Assembly: GCA_031289165.1 (NCBI GenBank)
Contig: JAITPZ010000086.1
Coordinates: 1 to 18,722, forward strand
From: Synergistaceae bacterium
Lineage (GTDB): Bacteria > Synergistota > Synergistia > Synergistales > Aminobacteriaceae
Direction: 5' to 3'
DNA length: 18,722 nucleotides
Positions within the stretch are counted from its first letter, which is position 1, and each line of letters starts with the position of its first letter. The position numbers were made by a program, and so were the translations under genes. The notes below the pieces were generated by a model. That model was not told the origin of the DNA and did no database searches. It saw only the letters and a list, made by a program, of their open reading frames with translations. Below, piece by piece: positions 15,675 through 18,722 of the stretch.

Positions 15675-16654
15675 ATGCGCCGCGAATCGCTTTTGTCGCC
15701 TTCACCCGCGCCGGGGCCTCGCTCGCCTCGCGCCTCGCGCGCGACCTGACCCCGAACGTCCGCGTGTTCGCGCCGGATCGCTGCTCCGGCGACGGGCAGG
15801 AGTTTTTGCCGGTGCCGGGCACGGTGAACGAGTGGGCGAAGGAGTGGTTCGACAGAAAGAGGACCGACGCGCTCGTATTCGTCTCGGCCACGGGGATCGC
15901 GGTCCGCGCTATTGCGCCCTGTCTGCGCGACAAGGCGACGGATCCCGCCGTGGTCGTGATGGACGACCAGGGACAAAACGTGATTTCGCTGCTCGCCGGA
16001 CATATGGGAGGGGCCAACGAGCTGGCGCGGAGAATCGCGGCCCTGACGGGAGGGCGCGCCGTCATCACGACGGCCACGGACGTGCATGGAATCGAGGCGG
16101 CGGACTCCTGGGCGGTCGAAAATGACTGCGCCGTCGAAAACGTCGAGGCCGTGAAAAGCGTCTCGGCGGCTATGCTGGACGCCCGGCCGGCCCCCTGCGT
16201 GGGGGTCGCGATTACCGACGAGTCGATTGTTCCCCCCTGGCCCGTGACCCTCTGGCTGCGGCCTCGCGTTTTGACGCTGGGGGTCGGCTGCAGGCGCGGC
16301 ACGGCGAAGAAGGCTCTGGAGGCGGCGGTCGGGGATTTTCTGGACGGCGCCGGGGCGTCCCCTCTGTCCCTGAGCGCGGTGGCGTCGCTGGACCGGAAGC
16401 GCGACGAGCCCGCGATCGTCGACTTTTGCCGCGAGCGCGGGCTGGAGTTCCTGACCTTCGGCGCGGAGGAACTGAGCCGGGTCGAGGGGGCTTTTTCGTC
16501 CTCCCAAAGGGTTCTGGAGGTCACGGGCGTGGACAACGTCTGCGAGCGGGCCGCGGTGTTGGCCGCCGGGGAGCGTGCAGTCCTGCTGCGGAGCAAAATG
16601 CTCTATGCGGGCATCACTCTGGCGCTGGCACGGAGGCGGAGGATCGTGCCATGA
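15671..16654 (+). CDS. cbiG: Cobalt-precorrin-5A hydrolase
   Basis: CbiG opens the delta-lactone of cobalt-precorrin-5A and releases the two-carbon fragment as acetaldehyde, a step found only in the anaerobic cobalt-early route. The protein has 327 residues, slightly shorter than the Salmonella one. The N-terminal domain shows VFVSATGIAVRAIAPCL and ISLLAGHMGGANELARRIA with His111. The C-terminal CbiG domain starts near LTLGVGCRRGTAKKALE (from ~202). The linker between the domains is short. The ATG at 15671 overlaps the cbiF stop, and the stop overlaps the next ATG (16651-16654), both in ATGA form. Confidence 0.95.
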   Translation: MNAPRIAFVAFTRAGASLASRLARDLTPNVRVFAPDRCSGDGQEFLPVPGTVNEWAKEWFDRKRTDALVFVSATGIAVRAIAPCLRDKATDPAVVVMDDQGQNVISLLAGHMGGANELARRIAALTGGRAVITTATDVHGIEAADSWAVENDCAVENVEAVKSVSAAMLDARPAPCVGVAITDESIVPPWPVTLWLRPRVLTLGVGCRRGTAKKALEAAVGDFLDGAGASPLSLSAVASLDRKRDEPAIVDFCRERGLEFLTFGAEELSRVEGAFSSSQRVLEVTGVDNVCERAAVLAAGERAVLLRSKMLYAGITLALARRRRIVP

Positions 16655-18722
16655 AGGGGATCGTTTACGTCGTGAGCCTCGGTCCCGGCGGGCCAGGCGA
16701 GATTACCCCCCGCGCGGAGGCCGCGCTGGAGCGGTCGGACGTCATCGTCGGCTACAGGGCCTACGTCGACCTGATCGCGGACCGCTGGGCGCACAAGGAG
16801 ATCATCGCCTCCGCCATGAAGCAGGAGGTCGACCGCTGCCGCCGCGCTTTGGAGCTGGCGCTTTCCGGCCGTGTCGTCGCTCTGGTGTCGAGCGGCGACG
16901 CGGGCGTCTACGGAATGGCGGGACTGATGCTGGAGGTCGCGGACGGTTCTCCCGAAGTCGAGATCGAGGTCGTGCCCGGAATCACCGCCGCCTGTTCCGC
17001 CGCCGCCGTGTTGGGCGCTCCGCTGTCGCACGACTTCGCCGTCGTGAGCCTGAGCGACCTCCTGACCCCCTGGCCCCTGATCGAAAAACGCCTGACCCTG
17101 GCGACGGAGGCGGATTTCGTTCTGTGCCTCTACAACCCCGCCAGCCGGGGACGCCGTGATTATCTGCGGCGGGCCTGCGACGTGATTCTGGCGGGACGCG
17201 ACGCGCCCACGCCGTCGGGATGGGTGAGGAACATCGGCAGGGAGAACCAGACGCATAAGATCCTGCCTCTCGCGGAGCTGCGCGACGAGGAGCTGGACAT
17301 GCTGTGCACGGTCGTCGTCGGAAACGCGTCGACGAAAACCCTGGCCGGCCGAATCGTGACGCCGCGCGGTTACAGACTCGAAGATATTTGTACTGCGGAA
17401 AGCAATGTCGACGACCTGAGGCCAATAATTGGGGCCAGGGGGGCCAGGATCCCCTGTGGGGAAATGAAAATACTTCTGTTCGGCGGAACGACGGAGGGGC
17501 GGGAGATCGCGATGAGCGGCCTGCCGCTGGTCTGTTCCGTCGCGACGGAGTACGGGGCGGACAGGGTTTCGACCGCAGATCAGGCGGAGGTTCTCACGGG
17601 ACGCCTGGACACCGCCGCGATGGAGCGTTTGATCGTGGAGCGCAAGTTCCTCGGCGTCATCGACGCGACGCACCCCCATGCCGTGGAGGTGACCGAAAAC
17701 GTCCGCCTGGCCTGCGAGCGCGCATCCGTTCCCCGTATCCGGGTGCTGCGCGAGGCGGCGAAGGTGGATGAAGAGGGGGTCACGACGGTCGCCTCCTGCG
17801 TCGAGGCGGCGAAGCTCCTGAACGCGCCCCCCCGGGCCGGGGCCAATGTGCTGCTGACCGTCGGCAGCAGGGAGCTGGAAGAATTTGCCTCTTTGACGAA
17901 CTCCCGCGAGCGCCTTTACGCCCGCGTTCTGCCCACGTCCCTGGCGATTGGGGTCTGCGAAAAGCTGGGGTTCGACGCCGGGCACATCCTCGCCATGCAG
18001 GGCCCCTTTACGAGAGAGATGAACAGGGCGATGCTGGAGATGACGCGCGCCCGGGTTCTCGTAACAAAAGATGGCGGCGTCGCGGGTGGGCTGAAGGAAA
18101 AGCTGGCGGCGGCGCGGGAACGCGGGGTCGACGTCCTGTTGATCCGCCGTCCCGACGAGACGGGCGTGACGGTGGCCGAGGCCCTGGAATGGGCACGCAG
18201 GCTCCTGCGCGAGGCGAGCTCGGGCCCCTTTCCTCCTTTTCCGCTTTTCACGGACATCGCCTTCCGCAGCGCCGTCGTCGTCGGGGGCGGGGCCGTCGCC
18301 CTGCGGCGTGTTCGGACGCTTCTGACCTGCGGCGCACTCGTGACGGTGGTCAGTCCCGAATTTCACGAAGGCTTCGGCGAAATCGCGTCGGACGAAAAGC
18401 ACGGGAAAAACCTGCTCCTGATCGAACGCCGCTGCGGGGAGCGGGACATCGACGGAGCCTTCATGGTGATTCTGGCGACGAACGACCGGGCGCTCAACCG
18501 CCGGCTCGGCGAGGAGGCGAGAAGAAGAAACATCCCCGTATCCGTCGCCGACGCGCCCGGGGAGTGCGCCTTTTTCTTTCCCTCGCTGATCGACGGGGGC
18601 GACGCCGTCGCGGCGGTCTCGACGGGGGGACGTTCGCCGGGTCTGAACCGCCGCCTGTCCGATCGGCTGCGCGGCGTCTGGCGCGGCTGGGTCGAGGCGG
18701 AAAAGAGGGAAGAAGAGAAGCA
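16651..18722 (+). CDS. Triple fusion CbiH-CbiJ-precorrin-2 dehydrogenase, 3' end outside the window
   Basis: I translated this frame codon by codon from ATG 16651 to the window edge and found no stop in 690 codons. Residues 1 to ~262 are CbiH, the C17-methyltransferase that contracts the ring of cobalt-precorrin-3 (VVSLGPGGPGEITPRAEAAL; SGDAGVYGMAGLM at 81-93; VVPGITAACSAAAVLGAPLS). After a ~10-residue linker, residues ~272-525 are CbiJ, the NADH-dependent cobalt-precorrin-6A reductase (KILLFGGTTEGREIA; VIDATHPHAVEVTENV at 336-351; VLVTKDGGVAGGLKEKL). From ~531 a SirC/Met8/CysG-N type domain follows (VVVGGGAVALRRVRTLL with GGG at 545-547; VILATND with catalytic-type Asp612; FFFPSLIDGGDAVAAVSTGG). 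That domain would oxidise precorrin-2 to sirohydrochlorin. An internal ATG at 17464 could restart CbiJ alone. A GGAGG site (16638-16642) precedes the start by 8 nt. Confidence 0.9.
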   Translation, partial: MKGIVYVVSLGPGGPGEITPRAEAALERSDVIVGYRAYVDLIADRWAHKEIIASAMKQEVDRCRRALELALSGRVVALVSSGDAGVYGMAGLMLEVADGSPEVEIEVVPGITAACSAAAVLGAPLSHDFAVVSLSDLLTPWPLIEKRLTLATEADFVLCLYNPASRGRRDYLRRACDVILAGRDAPTPSGWVRNIGRENQTHKILPLAELRDEELDMLCTVVVGNASTKTLAGRIVTPRGYRLEDICTAESNVDDLRPIIGARGARIPCGEMKILLFGGTTEGREIAMSGLPLVCSVATEYGADRVSTADQAEVLTGRLDTAAMERLIVERKFLGVIDATHPHAVEVTENVRLACERASVPRIRVLREAAKVDEEGVTTVASCVEAAKLLNAPPRAGANVLLTVGSRELEEFASLTNSRERLYARVLPTSLAIGVCEKLGFDAGHILAMQGPFTREMNRAMLEMTRARVLVTKDGGVAGGLKEKLAAARERGVDVLLIRRPDETGVTVAEALEWARRLLREASSGPFPPFPLFTDIAFRSAVVVGGGAVALRRVRTLLTCGALVTVVSPEFHEGFGEIASDEKHGKNLLLIERRCGERDIDGAFMVILATNDRALNRRLGEEARRRNIPVSVADAPGECAFFFPSLIDGGDAVAAVSTGGRSPGLNRRLSDRLRGVWRGWVEAEKREEEK

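Noticed and set aside
16603..18402. 599-codon open frame on the - strand
   Set aside because: It is antisense to the CbiH-CbiJ-SirC fusion, whose motifs are clear on the + strand.

Overview
The window is GC-rich, gene-dense bacterial DNA with every confident gene on the + strand. The gene set is the anaerobic (cobalt-early) cobalamin pathway marked by CbiD and CbiG, pyruvate phosphate dikinase, a stand-alone glutamate formimidoyltransferase, two-subunit glycyl-tRNA synthetase and a secreted GLUG-repeat protein. It suggests an anaerobic, amino-acid-fermenting bacterium. I would guess Synergistota or a neighbouring lineage, but this is inference from gene content, not a phylogenetic result.

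Layout. Positions 2-2161 hold a VIT plus VWA domain protein whose start lies before the window. Positions 2162-2472 are a repeat-bearing intergenic region: a 113-nt element with 17-bp inverted ends, a possible transposase remnant on the - strand, and a promoter. Positions 2473-8152 carry glyQ, glyS and ppdK in tight succession, closed by a strong terminator at 8215-8247. Positions 8456-9775 encode an exported GLUG-repeat protein with its own terminator. Positions 9884-10783 encode ftcD. Positions 10784-11866 contain no confident gene: a MITE-like dyad element that begins on the ftcD stop codon, a perfect 14-bp hairpin, a lower-GC stretch that may be a decayed gene, and a cobalamin riboswitch. 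Positions 11867-18722 are a cobalamin operon, cbiC-cbiD-cbiET-cbiF-cbiG-cbiHJ/sirC, in which every gene overlaps the next by 4 to 29 nt.

How the parts work together. The riboswitch leader upstream of cbiC carries a canonical B12 box and a terminator. The strand of the B12 box that closes the aptamer can also pair, over ten positions, with the loop and 3' arm of that terminator, which gives an explicit OFF-switch model. The operon enzymes cover the ring methylations at C11, C17, C5 and C15, ring contraction, delta-lactone opening and deacylation, C1 methylation, precorrin-6A reduction and the final methyl migration. The last frame stays open to the window end and joins CbiH, CbiJ and a precorrin-2 dehydrogenase domain in one polypeptide. 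CbiL (C20 methylation), the cobalt chelatase, the amidases and CbiB are not in the window.

The most unusual items are the three-enzyme CbiH-CbiJ-SirC fusion, the pair of related 109-nt dyad elements in two intergenic regions, and the unexplained stretch between ftcD and the riboswitch. I found no CRISPR array, tRNA, rRNA, phage or defence locus.
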